Source: RGIG9608 sp045602425
GTDB lineage: Bacteria > Bacteroidota > Bacteroidia > Bacteroidales > Paludibacteraceae
Assembly: GCA_045602425.1 (NCBI GenBank)
Contig: JAZSBO010000005.1
Location: forward strand, 1 to 64,000
DNA: 64,000 nt
Direction of reading: 5' to 3'
A program made the translations under genes and the position numbers. The notes under the pieces are model-generated. The model did no database searches. It had not been told where the DNA came from and was given only the letters and a program-made list of their open reading frames with translations. Positions within the stretch are counted from its first letter, which is position 1, and every line of letters starts with the position of its first letter. Positions 43,262-50,464 of the stretch are shown piece by piece.

Positions 43262-44593
43262 ATGTTAAAATCTATATCTCCAATAGACGGGCGTTACGCT
43301 TCAAAAACGACTCCTTATACCGAATATTTCTCTGAATACGCATTGATTCGTTACCGTGTTCGTGTCGAAATAGAATATTTTATCGCATTATGTCAAATAC
43401 CTTTACCACAATTAGTTGGATTGCAGAACTTTGACTTTGAAAAATTACGAAACATCTATCTTAGTTTTTCAGAAGCAGATGCAATGCGAATAAAAGAAAT
43501 CGAATCAGTTACAAATCATGACGTAAAAGCTGTTGAATATTTTTTGAAAGAACAATTTGAAACATTGGGATTAGGTACCGAAAAAGAATTTATACATTTT
43601 GGATTGACATCGCAAGACATCAACAACACTTCAATTCCTATGTCGTTAAACGAAGCTCTTGTTGACATTTATTATCCAGAATTAAATGCCATTATTACAG
43701 CTTTAGAAGAACGTGCAATTCTTTGGGAAAATGTACCAATGTTAGCACGTACGCATGGACAACCCGCTTCGCCTACGCGTTTAGGAAAAGAATTTATGGT
43801 ATTTGTATCACGATTGAAAGCACAACTTGAAGTTCTAAAACAAAATACCATTACAGGAAAATTTGGTGGTGCAACTGGCAATTTTAATGCACACCATGTA
43901 GCATATCCATTTATTGATTGGCATTCATTTGCTAATGATTTTCTGAAGGCAAAACTCTCTCTACAAAGGGAAAAATACACCACACAAATTTCAAATTACG
44001 ACTCTTTGGCAGCAGTATTTGATGCTCTAAAACGAATCAATGTAATTTTAATTGATCTTTGCCGTGATGTTTGGCAATACGTTTCGATGGAATTTTTCAA
44101 ACAACGCATCAAAGAAGGTGAAGTTGGATCATCGGCTATGCCACACAAAGTGAACCCTATTGATTTTGAAAATGCAGAAGGAAATCTTGGTGTTGCCAAT
44201 GCTATATTCGAACATTTAGCATTAAAACTACCTATCTCACGTCTGCAACGTGATTTAACGGATAGTACAGTACTTCGAAATATAGGTGTCCCCATGGCTC
44301 ATACACTTATTGCAACACAAAGTTTACTCAAAGGATTAAACAAATTACAACTTAATGAACAAGCGATCTATACAGAACTTGACAATTGTTGGGCTGTAGT
44401 AGCTGAAGGCATTCAAACTATTTTGCGTAGAGAAGGTTACCCAAAACCATACGAAGCATTGAAAGCACTTACACGCACCAATAAACCTATTGATAAAGAG
44501 ACTATAAGTTCATTTATTGATACGCTTAATGTTTCTGACGATGTAAAATGTGAATTAAGAAAAATTACACCACATAGTTATACGGGTATTTAA
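43262..44593 (+). CDS. purB: Adenylosuccinate lyase
   Basis: Cleaves SAICAR and adenylosuccinate in purine synthesis. 443 residues, fumarase/aspartase superfamily: SVTNHDVKAVEYF (catalytic His region), HFGLTSQDINNTS, and the signature loop GSSAMPHKVNPIDFEN near residue 290. The length and the SAMPHKVNPIDFE variant match the Bacteroidota/gamma-type PurB. Confidence 0.95.
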   Translation: MLKSISPIDGRYASKTTPYTEYFSEYALIRYRVRVEIEYFIALCQIPLPQLVGLQNFDFEKLRNIYLSFSEADAMRIKEIESVTNHDVKAVEYFLKEQFETLGLGTEKEFIHFGLTSQDINNTSIPMSLNEALVDIYYPELNAIITALEERAILWENVPMLARTHGQPASPTRLGKEFMVFVSRLKAQLEVLKQNTITGKFGGATGNFNAHHVAYPFIDWHSFANDFLKAKLSLQREKYTTQISNYDSLAAVFDALKRINVILIDLCRDVWQYVSMEFFKQRIKEGEVGSSAMPHKVNPIDFENAEGNLGVANAIFEHLALKLPISRLQRDLTDSTVLRNIGVPMAHTLIATQSLLKGLNKLQLNEQAIYTELDNCWAVVAEGIQTILRREGYPKPYEALKALTRTNKPIDKETISSFIDTLNVSDDVKCELRKITPHSYTGI

Positions 44594-44642
44594 AAGTTGA
44601 TAATATTTTTGAGAAAAAAGCTTCTTGTTCAATTTTAATCTC

Positions 44643-44650
44643 TATCTTTG
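44643..44650 (+). promoter_or_regulatory. -7 promoter element for rpmE2
   Basis: TATCTTTG followed by CA, 41 bases before ATG 44692. Confidence 0.7.
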
Positions 44651-44691
44651 CAAACTCATAACGAAAAACTAATTTTTAAACATTATAAACA

Positions 44692-44946
44692 ATGAAAAAA
44701 GGAATTCATCCAGAAAGCTATCGACCCGTAGTTTTTAAAGACATGTCAAACGGCGATTATTTCATCACTCGTTCGACTGTAGCTACGAAAGAAACCATCG
44801 ACATTGATGGGGTAACTTATCCTTTGTTGAAACTCGAAATTTCAAGTTCGTCTCACCCATTCTACACAGGAAAATCAAAACTTGTAGATACTGCAGGACG
44901 TGTTGATAAATTTATGAGTCGTTACGGAAATCGCGGTAAGAAATAA
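44692..44946 (+). CDS. rpmE2: Ribosomal protein L31, type B (zinc-free)
   Basis: 84 residues beginning MKKGIHPESYRPVVFKDM; ISSSSHPFYTGKSKLVDTAGRVDKF is diagnostic in its core SSHPFYTGKS. No CxxC zinc pair, so this is the type B form, which in some bacteria is favoured under zinc limitation. In most Bacteroidota it is the usual L31. Own promoter and terminator. Confidence 0.96.
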   Translation: MKKGIHPESYRPVVFKDMSNGDYFITRSTVATKETIDIDGVTYPLLKLEISSSSHPFYTGKSKLVDTAGRVDKFMSRYGNRGKK

Positions 44947-44966
44947 CACAAAGCGTAGATAGTGCA

Positions 44967-44999
44967 AAACGCCTCGAACAATGTTCGAGGCGTTTCTGT
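44967..44999 (+). terminator. Terminator after rpmE2
   Basis: AAACGCCTCGAAC and GTTCGAGGCGTTT form a 13-bp stem with a 3-base loop, followed by CTGTTTTT. Confidence 0.88.
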
Positions 45000-45015
45000 T
45001 TTTAAGTAAAAATGT

Positions 45016-45555
45016 TCAATCTGTAATACCACAAAAATCTTTCACTTCGTTATAATCATTTAAATTAAGAGATGTTGTATTCAATGATTCTCCATTTATC
45101 CAAACAATACGTACTTCAATTGTACCATTAATTGATACTAACTCTAATGTTGTAGGATTCATATATGAAATTCCAACTTCCACCCATTTGCCATCACTAC
45201 TAATTTCATAAGCATAAATAACATTCACATCTGAAGAACAAACAGGTAAAGATGTATAAGCACTACCACTTTTAGCATAAACCAAAATAATATCATCATT
45301 AGATAACAAAGGAATATTATCTAAATAATTATACAAAGTTATAACTGCTTCACCATTCCTAATACTCAATGTTTTATCGAATACTCGCGACGAGGGACCT
45401 TGTTCTCCTTTTTCCCCTTGAACACCTTGCTCTCCCTGTATTCCTTGCTCACCTTGTGGACCAGGTATACCTTGTGGGCCTTCAGGTCCTTCACATGCAA
45501 CTAAAAAACTAACTAATAATAAACTTGTTAATAAATTAAAAATTTGAATTTTCAT
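45016..45555 (-). CDS. Collagen-like (Gly-X-Y repeat) lipoprotein
   Basis: 179 residues from ATG 45555 (MKIQIFNLL); the frame extends 23 codons upstream, but that part is polar and precedes a normal signal peptide. Lipobox FLVAC puts the lipidated Cys near residue 21. Eleven uninterrupted Gly-X-Y triplets follow (GPEGPQGIPGPQGEQGIQGE and onward), then a beta-rich domain of about 115 residues. Short collagen-like stalks in bacterial lipoproteins can trimerise and hold a head domain away from the membrane. Head-domain function unknown. Confidence 0.85.
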   Translation of the reverse strand: MKIQIFNLLTSLLLVSFLVACEGPEGPQGIPGPQGEQGIQGEQGVQGEKGEQGPSSRVFDKTLSIRNGEAVITLYNYLDNIPLLSNDDIILVYAKSGSAYTSLPVCSSDVNVIYAYEISSDGKWVEVGISYMNPTTLELVSINGTIEVRIVWINGESLNTTSLNLNDYNEVKDFCGITD

Positions 45556-45661
45556 TGTTTTAAAAATTTTAAAATACGTCCTACTCTTTTCAGGATTTTC
45601 GGATTCTCCTTTTGTCCCTTTCAATAATAGTGCATATAAGAAAACGCCAGGAACTCCTTAC

Positions 45662-45804
45662 AAAAAAACAGCGGGCAATTACTTGCTCGCAGAAAGAGGT
45701 CCTGAGAAAACCATACACCAAGAAACATAGTAAAAACCCGCATTATACAATGCGAGCGCTGGCTTTACCATCCTTGGTGCAGATAAAAATTTCTCAGGTT
45801 CCTT
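45662..45804 (-). ncRNA. ssrS: Structured small RNA, candidate 6S RNA
   Basis: Minus strand. A TATTTTTG -7 element at 45817-45810 predicts a start near 45805. The RNA is rod-like: closing stem AGAAAG / CTTTCT and CCTGAGAAA (45798-45790) / TTTCTCAGG (45709-45701), an asymmetric bubble, CACCAAG / CTTGGTG, GTAAA / TTTAC, and an apical hairpin CGCATT / AATGCG. An intrinsic terminator (45690-45662) with seven T closes it. A single long rod with a central bubble, about 140-150 bases, is the layout of 6S RNA, which sequesters RNA polymerase in stationary phase. The existence of the RNA is well supported; the 6S identity is inferred from shape. Confidence 0.65.
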
Positions 45805-45809
45805 TCTGC

Positions 45810-45817
45810 CAAAAATA
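45810..45817 (-). promoter_or_regulatory. -7 promoter element of the candidate 6S RNA
   Basis: Minus-strand TATTTTTG followed by GCAG, a few bases upstream of the closing stem. Confidence 0.65.
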
Positions 45818-45829
45818 AAGATAACGCTT

Positions 45830-46059
45830 TCCCAAAAATTCACGATATGCACTTACGCACAAAAAATTATATCATAGGCATTCCATTTTTAAATTTGGCA
45901 TAAAGATAAATCTTTTTTTATTAACAATAAACCACTTTGTTGAATCATTTTTATACGCATAAATCTGTTAAACAAAATTTCAATAACATTTTTTTCTCAA
46001 GAATAAATCTTTATCTTTGTTCAAATTAAACAAAACCAAACATATAAAATATCAAAATT
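45830..46059. other. AT-rich galK upstream region
   Basis: No gene. The TATCTTTG element at 46012-46019 is the likely galK promoter; the rest is AT-rich and shows no operator-like repeat that I can identify. Confidence 0.5.
46012..46019 (+). promoter_or_regulatory. -7 promoter element for galK
   Basis: TATCTTTG, 40 bases before ATG 46060. Confidence 0.7.
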
Positions 46060-47223
46060 ATGACTGTAAAAGAATTAAAAGCAGCATTCAAAGAGACTTA
46101 CGGGAAAGACACTGAAGCAGTTTATTTTTCTCCGGGTCGCGTAAATCTTATCGGAGAACACACCGATTACAATGGCGGATTCGTATTTCCTTGTGCATTG
46201 AGTTTTGGTACTTATCTTTTGATGAGCAAAAACGATGATAAAAAAATGAGATTCAAATCGTTGAATCAGCCTGAAATAGTAGAACTTGGTCTTGACCAAC
46301 TTACAACTCCGCTCGAAGGACGTTCGTGGGTGAATTATCCATTAGGTTGTATTGCCCAATTTGTAAAACGTGGAATAAAAATCGGAAATGGTTACGATAT
46401 GCTTATTTGGGGTAACGTTCCAAACGGAGCTGGACTTTCATCATCAGCAGCATTGGAAGTTGTAACTGCATACGCTTTCAACGAACAACTTGGCACAGGT
46501 TACGATCGTACCGAATTAGCAAAAATCGGTCAGCTTTCGGAACATGAATTTGCGTTGGTTAATTGCGGCATTATGGACCAATTTGCAAGTGCTCAAGGCA
46601 AAAAAGATCACGCCATTTTCTTGAATTGCGATACACTTCAATTTGAACTTGTGCCAGTAAAATTGCAAGGAGTAAAAGTTGTTATCAGCAATACTCACAG
46701 CCCACACAAATTGGATTCTGGAGCATACAATGCTCGTGTAGCAGAATGTAAAACTGCCGTTGAACAATTGAATAAAGTTCGTCCTTTGAAATATTTGGCA
46801 GAGTTGACAGAAGAAGAATTTAAAAAAGTAGAATCAGCTATCACCGATGAAGTTGCACACAAACGTGCTCGCCACGTTATTGGCGAAGTTCAACGCACAA
46901 CCGATGCAGTAAAAGCTTTAAAAGCTGGCGATATCGAAGCATTTGGAAAATTGATGAACGCTTCGCACGTTTCGCTTCGCGACGATTACGAAGTAACAGG
47001 TCTTCAACTTGATGCTATGGCCGAAGAAGCTTGGAAAATCGACGGCGTAATTGGTTCTCGTATGACAGGTGGTGGTTTCGGAGGTTGCACCGTATCGTTG
47101 GTAAAAGACGAAGCGATCGATACTTTTGTTGCCGAAGTTGGCAAAAACTACAAAGCAAAAACTGGTCTTGATGCAGAATTTTACATTGCTGAAATTGGCG
47201 ACGGAGCTTGTCGTGTAGAATAA
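46060..47223 (+). CDS. galK: Galactokinase
   Basis: Phosphorylates alpha-D-galactose, entering the Leloir pathway. 387 residues, GHMP kinase: galactose-binding signature GRVNLIGEHTDYNGG (near 27-41), ATP motif PNGAGLSSSAALE (near 127), Asp base in NCGIMDQFAS and C-terminal GGGFGGC. galM follows after a hairpin; galT, galE and a galactose transporter are not in this window. Confidence 0.96.
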   Translation: MTVKELKAAFKETYGKDTEAVYFSPGRVNLIGEHTDYNGGFVFPCALSFGTYLLMSKNDDKKMRFKSLNQPEIVELGLDQLTTPLEGRSWVNYPLGCIAQFVKRGIKIGNGYDMLIWGNVPNGAGLSSSAALEVVTAYAFNEQLGTGYDRTELAKIGQLSEHEFALVNCGIMDQFASAQGKKDHAIFLNCDTLQFELVPVKLQGVKVVISNTHSPHKLDSGAYNARVAECKTAVEQLNKVRPLKYLAELTEEEFKKVESAITDEVAHKRARHVIGEVQRTTDAVKALKAGDIEAFGKLMNASHVSLRDDYEVTGLQLDAMAEEAWKIDGVIGSRMTGGGFGGCTVSLVKDEAIDTFVAEVGKNYKAKTGLDAEFYIAEIGDGACRVE

Positions 47224-47244
47224 TTTTACAAAAAGTTATAACCT

Positions 47245-47275
47245 GATAAGCCAATGTTTTTGTTGGCTTATCTCT
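47245..47275 (+). terminator. Hairpin between galK and galM
   Basis: GATAAGCCAA (47245-47254) pairs with TTGGCTTATC (47263-47272), followed by a weak T-rich tail; may partially terminate or set the galK:galM ratio. Confidence 0.6.
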
Positions 47276-47288
47276 TTATTTAAACAAA

Positions 47289-48314
47289 ATGATAAACAAA
47301 GAATCGTTTAAAAAAATAATTGACGGGAAACAAGTCGATATTTTTACATTGAAAAACAAAAAAGGAATGTCTGCAGACATTACCAATTATGGAGCAAAAA
47401 TTGTTACACTATTTGCTCCTGACAAAAATGGTAACACGGCTGATGTGATTTTAGGATTCAACACGCTTGATGAATGGATCGAAAAAGAAACTTATTTCAA
47501 TGCTGTAATTGGTCGGTTTGCAAACAGAATTAAAGATGGAAAATTCACATTAAACGGTGAGAATTTCCAATTAGCAGTAAACAATGGGACAAATCACTTA
47601 CATGGCGGAGATAGCGGTTTCAATCAAAAAATTTGGGACGTTGTAGAACATTCAGAATCGATGCTTAAATTACACTATTTATCCATTGACGGAGAAGAAA
47701 ATTATCCAGGCAATTTAGACGTTTTTGTAACTTATGCCATTACTGATAACAACGCATTAAGCATTCACTACGAAGCTACTACTGACAAAGATACCATTGT
47801 AGGATTTACAAATCACGCTTATTTCAATCTTAAAGGCGAAGGCAATGGCAACGTTCGAGATCATATTTTACAAGTCAATGCAGACCTTTTCACTCAAGTA
47901 GATGAAAGTTTTGCTCCTGATGGAGTTGTTCTTTCGGTTGACAATCACCCAATGGATTTCCGTACAGCAACTGTGATAGAAGAACGTATTGACGATGATT
48001 TTTTTAAGGCAGGAAGAGGTTTAGATAACAATTGGGTTTTAAACAAAAATCAACAAGGCGAATGCTCTTTGGCGGCAGTAGTTTCTGCACAAAATCGCAC
48101 AATGGAAGTTTACACCACAATGCCAGGACTTCAAGTTTATACAGGCAATTGGGTTGAGAAAAATACTGGAAAAAGAGGAAATATCTACGATGTACAGCAT
48201 GCCATTTGCCTCGAAACACAAGGATTTCCTAATTCACCAAATCAGCCACATTTTCCCTCCCCTATTTTACGTGCGGGTTCGAAATACGATGAATGGTGTA
48301 TTTACAAGTTTTAA
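47289..48314 (+). CDS. galM: Aldose 1-epimerase (mutarotase)
   Basis: Interconverts alpha and beta galactose (or glucose). 341 residues, all-beta galactose-mutarotase fold: NGTNHLHGGDSGFNQKIWDV with catalytic His, FTNHAYFNLKG with the second His, and Glu in ETQGFPNSPNQP. No signal peptide, so cytosolic, fitting a role with GalK. Confidence 0.93.
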   Translation: MINKESFKKIIDGKQVDIFTLKNKKGMSADITNYGAKIVTLFAPDKNGNTADVILGFNTLDEWIEKETYFNAVIGRFANRIKDGKFTLNGENFQLAVNNGTNHLHGGDSGFNQKIWDVVEHSESMLKLHYLSIDGEENYPGNLDVFVTYAITDNNALSIHYEATTDKDTIVGFTNHAYFNLKGEGNGNVRDHILQVNADLFTQVDESFAPDGVVLSVDNHPMDFRTATVIEERIDDDFFKAGRGLDNNWVLNKNQQGECSLAAVVSAQNRTMEVYTTMPGLQVYTGNWVEKNTGKRGNIYDVQHAICLETQGFPNSPNQPHFPSPILRAGSKYDEWCIYKF

Positions 48315-48383
48315 TAATCAAATGTTTTTTAACATTTTAATTATGTTTAACGTTGTTTTCTGTCGTACAGAAACAAAAAGCAG

Positions 48384-48391
48384 TAAATTTG
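48384..48391 (+). promoter_or_regulatory. -7 promoter element directly before the first FKBP gene
   Basis: TAAATTTG ends 7 bases before ATG 48399, so the mRNA may be leaderless or nearly so. Confidence 0.55.
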
Positions 48392-48398
48392 CAACATT

Positions 48399-48986
48399 AT
48401 GGAGAAAATAAGTTATGCGTTAGGCTTGAATATTGGAAAGAGCCTAAAAAAAAGTGGAATTAAAGAATTAAATATTGAGAAATTTTCTCAAGGCGTTAAA
48501 AATGTTCTTTTGAATGAAAAATTTGAGATTTCTGAGGAGGAGTCAAGAGCGATTCTCAACAATTTCTTTACTCAACTACAACAAGAAACCTTAGAAAAAA
48601 ACAAAACTCAAGGAAAAGTTTTCCTTGAAGAAAATGCAAAACGCGAAAACGTAAAAGTTACCGACAGCGGACTTCAATACGAAGTTATTACCGAAGGCAA
48701 TGGCGAAATTCCTGTTGCAACAGACAAAGTAAAAGTTCACTATCATGGAATGTTGATTGATGGAACTGTTTTCGATAGTTCTATTCGTCGTGGCGAACCT
48801 GCGACGTTTGGTGTTACACAAGTAATTCAAGGTTGGGTAGAAGCACTTCAATTGATGAAGGTAGGTTCGAAATGGAAACTCTTCATTCCTCACAAACTTG
48901 CATACGGAGCCCAAGGAGCAGGTGAACTTATTGAACCTTTTTCGACATTGATTTTCGAAGTTGAATTATTAGAAATTATTAAATAA
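48399..48986 (+). CDS. FKBP-type peptidyl-prolyl isomerase, cytosolic form
   Basis: 195 residues without signal peptide. N-terminal dimerisation domain (ISYALGLNIGKSLKKSG, about 1-75) as in FkpA/FklB/Mip, and a C-terminal FKBP domain (about 95-195; VHYHGMLIDGTVFDSS, VIQGWVEALQLMKVGSKW). Catalyses prolyl isomerisation during folding. The next gene is a lipoprotein paralogue with nearly the same FKBP domain, 19 bases away; the two share a 32-base identical stretch (48630-48661 and 49513-49544). Confidence 0.93.
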   Translation: MEKISYALGLNIGKSLKKSGIKELNIEKFSQGVKNVLLNEKFEISEEESRAILNNFFTQLQQETLEKNKTQGKVFLEENAKRENVKVTDSGLQYEVITEGNGEIPVATDKVKVHYHGMLIDGTVFDSSIRRGEPATFGVTQVIQGWVEALQLMKVGSKWKLFIPHKLAYGAQGAGELIEPFSTLIFEVELLEIIK

Positions 48987-49005
48987 CCATTAAAAATTAA
49001 ACACA

Positions 49006-49866
49006 ATGAAAAAAAACAGATTTATTTATTTGGTAGCACTTTGCTTTTTAGCAAATGGACTTGTTTCGTGCAATAATTGTTGTGCAAAAGAAGCAAAATT
49101 ACAGAACGAACTTGACAGTATTAATTATGCGTTTGGTGTAGTCAACGGAGATCAAATCAAAACTTATTATCTACAAAGCGACACAACAGAAGCTAATGTA
49201 AAAGCATTGATTAAAGGTATCAACCAAGCTGTAAAGAAAAACGACGAAACGACACGTTTTTATGCTTTAGGACTAAATATTGGTTCAGGTATGGCAGCTC
49301 AAACTAAACAAGGTTTGATGGGAGATTCTACATTAGAAGTAAACATTGAATTGATTCAAAAAGCTCTTATAGAAACTCTTAATGGTAAAGAAACCAAGAT
49401 TTCTGCTGAAGATGCAATGGAATTCTTGAACGCAACAATGGAAAAACTTCAAGAGAAAAAAGCTGAAACAGAATTTGGAGAAAACAAACTTGCAGGCGAA
49501 ACTTTTTTAGCTGAAAATGCAAAACGCGAAAACGTAAAAGTTACTGACAGTGGATTACAATACGAAGTTATTACCGAGGGCAAAGGCGAAGTTCCTACTG
49601 CAACAGACAAAGTAAAAGTTCACTACAAAGGGACTTTGATTGACGGAACAGAATTCGATAGTTCTTACGGACGTGGCAAACCTGCAGAATTTGGCGTTAC
49701 TCAAGTTATCAAAGGTTGGACAGAGGCTCTTCAATTGATGTCGGTAGGTTCAAAATGGAAACTTTATATTCCTTATAATTTGGCTTACGGAGCAAAAAAT
49801 CAGGGTCAAATCAAACCATTCTCTGCTTTAATTTTTGAAGTTGAATTGTTAGGTATAGAAAAATAA
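49006..49866 (+). CDS. FKBP-type peptidyl-prolyl isomerase lipoprotein
   Basis: 286 residues. Signal peptide with lipobox LVSC (Cys near 22), a helical N-terminal dimerisation region containing a second copy of the YALGLNIG motif, and a C-terminal FKBP domain (VHYKGTLIDGTEFDSSYGRG, VIKGWTEALQLMSVGSKW). Envelope-located counterpart of the upstream enzyme and its recent tandem paralogue. Both end in a FEVELL strand, as is usual. Confidence 0.93.
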   Translation: MKKNRFIYLVALCFLANGLVSCNNCCAKEAKLQNELDSINYAFGVVNGDQIKTYYLQSDTTEANVKALIKGINQAVKKNDETTRFYALGLNIGSGMAAQTKQGLMGDSTLEVNIELIQKALIETLNGKETKISAEDAMEFLNATMEKLQEKKAETEFGENKLAGETFLAENAKRENVKVTDSGLQYEVITEGKGEVPTATDKVKVHYKGTLIDGTEFDSSYGRGKPAEFGVTQVIKGWTEALQLMSVGSKWKLYIPYNLAYGAKNQGQIKPFSALIFEVELLGIEK

Positions 49867-49885
49867 AAACAACATTATCAAACTA

Positions 49886-49924
49886 GAAAAAGGAGATTAC
49901 ATCAAAATGTAGTCTCTTTTTTTA
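49886..49924 (+). terminator. Terminator after the FKBP pair
   Basis: AAAGGAGATTACAT pairs with ATGTAGTCTCTTT (one mismatch or bulge), followed by TTTTT. Confidence 0.82.
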
Positions 49925-49956
49925 TAGCTTAAATTTGCTTTTTGTTAGTTTTCGCC

Positions 49957-49964
49957 TAAATTTG
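49957..49964 (+). promoter_or_regulatory. -7 promoter element for the Lrp-family gene
   Basis: TAAATTTG, 30 bases before ATG 49995. A TTTG at 49934-49937, 19 bases upstream, fits the -33 element; an identical TAAATTTG also occurs at 49930-49937. Confidence 0.65.
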
Positions 49965-49994
49965 TAACAAATTGATACCAAAAAATTAGTTTAA

Positions 49995-50459
49995 ATGGAA
50001 AAAATAGATAGTTTAGACCGAAAAATTATACAAATTATCACAAACAACGCCCGTATTCCATTCAAGGATATTGCTATAGAATGTAACGTTTCGCGTGCAG
50101 CTATACACCAACGTGTACAACGATTGATTGACTCTGGCGTCATTACAGGCTCTGGCTATACCGTAAATCCTAAAATGCTTGGATTTCAGATGTGTACATA
50201 CATTGGTATAACATTAGAGCGAGGTTCTTTGTATAAAGAAGTTACTGCACAATTAGAGCAAATTCCTGAAATTATAGAATGCCATTACACATTAGGTCCA
50301 TACACTATGCTCATAAAGCTATATGCTAAAAACGATGAACATTTAATGGAACTTCTAAATGGAAAGATTCAAGAAATAAAAGGAGTTGTTTCTACCGAAA
50401 CATTAACTTGTCTTGATCAACGAATCAAACGACAAGTACCTGTTGTAGAATCAAAATAA
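49995..50459 (+). CDS. Lrp/AsnC-family transcriptional regulator
   Basis: 154 residues: N-terminal winged helix-turn-helix (LDRKIIQIITNNARIPFKDI, VSRAAIHQRVQRLIDSGVI) and a C-terminal RAM/ACT-like effector domain (about 70-145) that usually binds amino acids and mediates oligomerisation. Targets unknown. The sulfatase gene starts 5 bases downstream, but functional connection is not evident. Confidence 0.93.
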   Translation: MEKIDSLDRKIIQIITNNARIPFKDIAIECNVSRAAIHQRVQRLIDSGVITGSGYTVNPKMLGFQMCTYIGITLERGSLYKEVTAQLEQIPEIIECHYTLGPYTMLIKLYAKNDEHLMELLNGKIQEIKGVVSTETLTCLDQRIKRQVPVVESK

Positions 50460-50464
50460 AAATA

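Noticed and set aside
45662..45804. SRP RNA or tmRNA as identity of the small RNA
   Set aside because: No GGAAG/GNRA apical SRP motif, no tRNA-like ends and no tag-peptide frame.
45612..45818. Plus-strand frame of 68 residues over the candidate 6S RNA
   Set aside because: It reads the complement of a structured RNA that has its own promoter and terminator on the minus strand.
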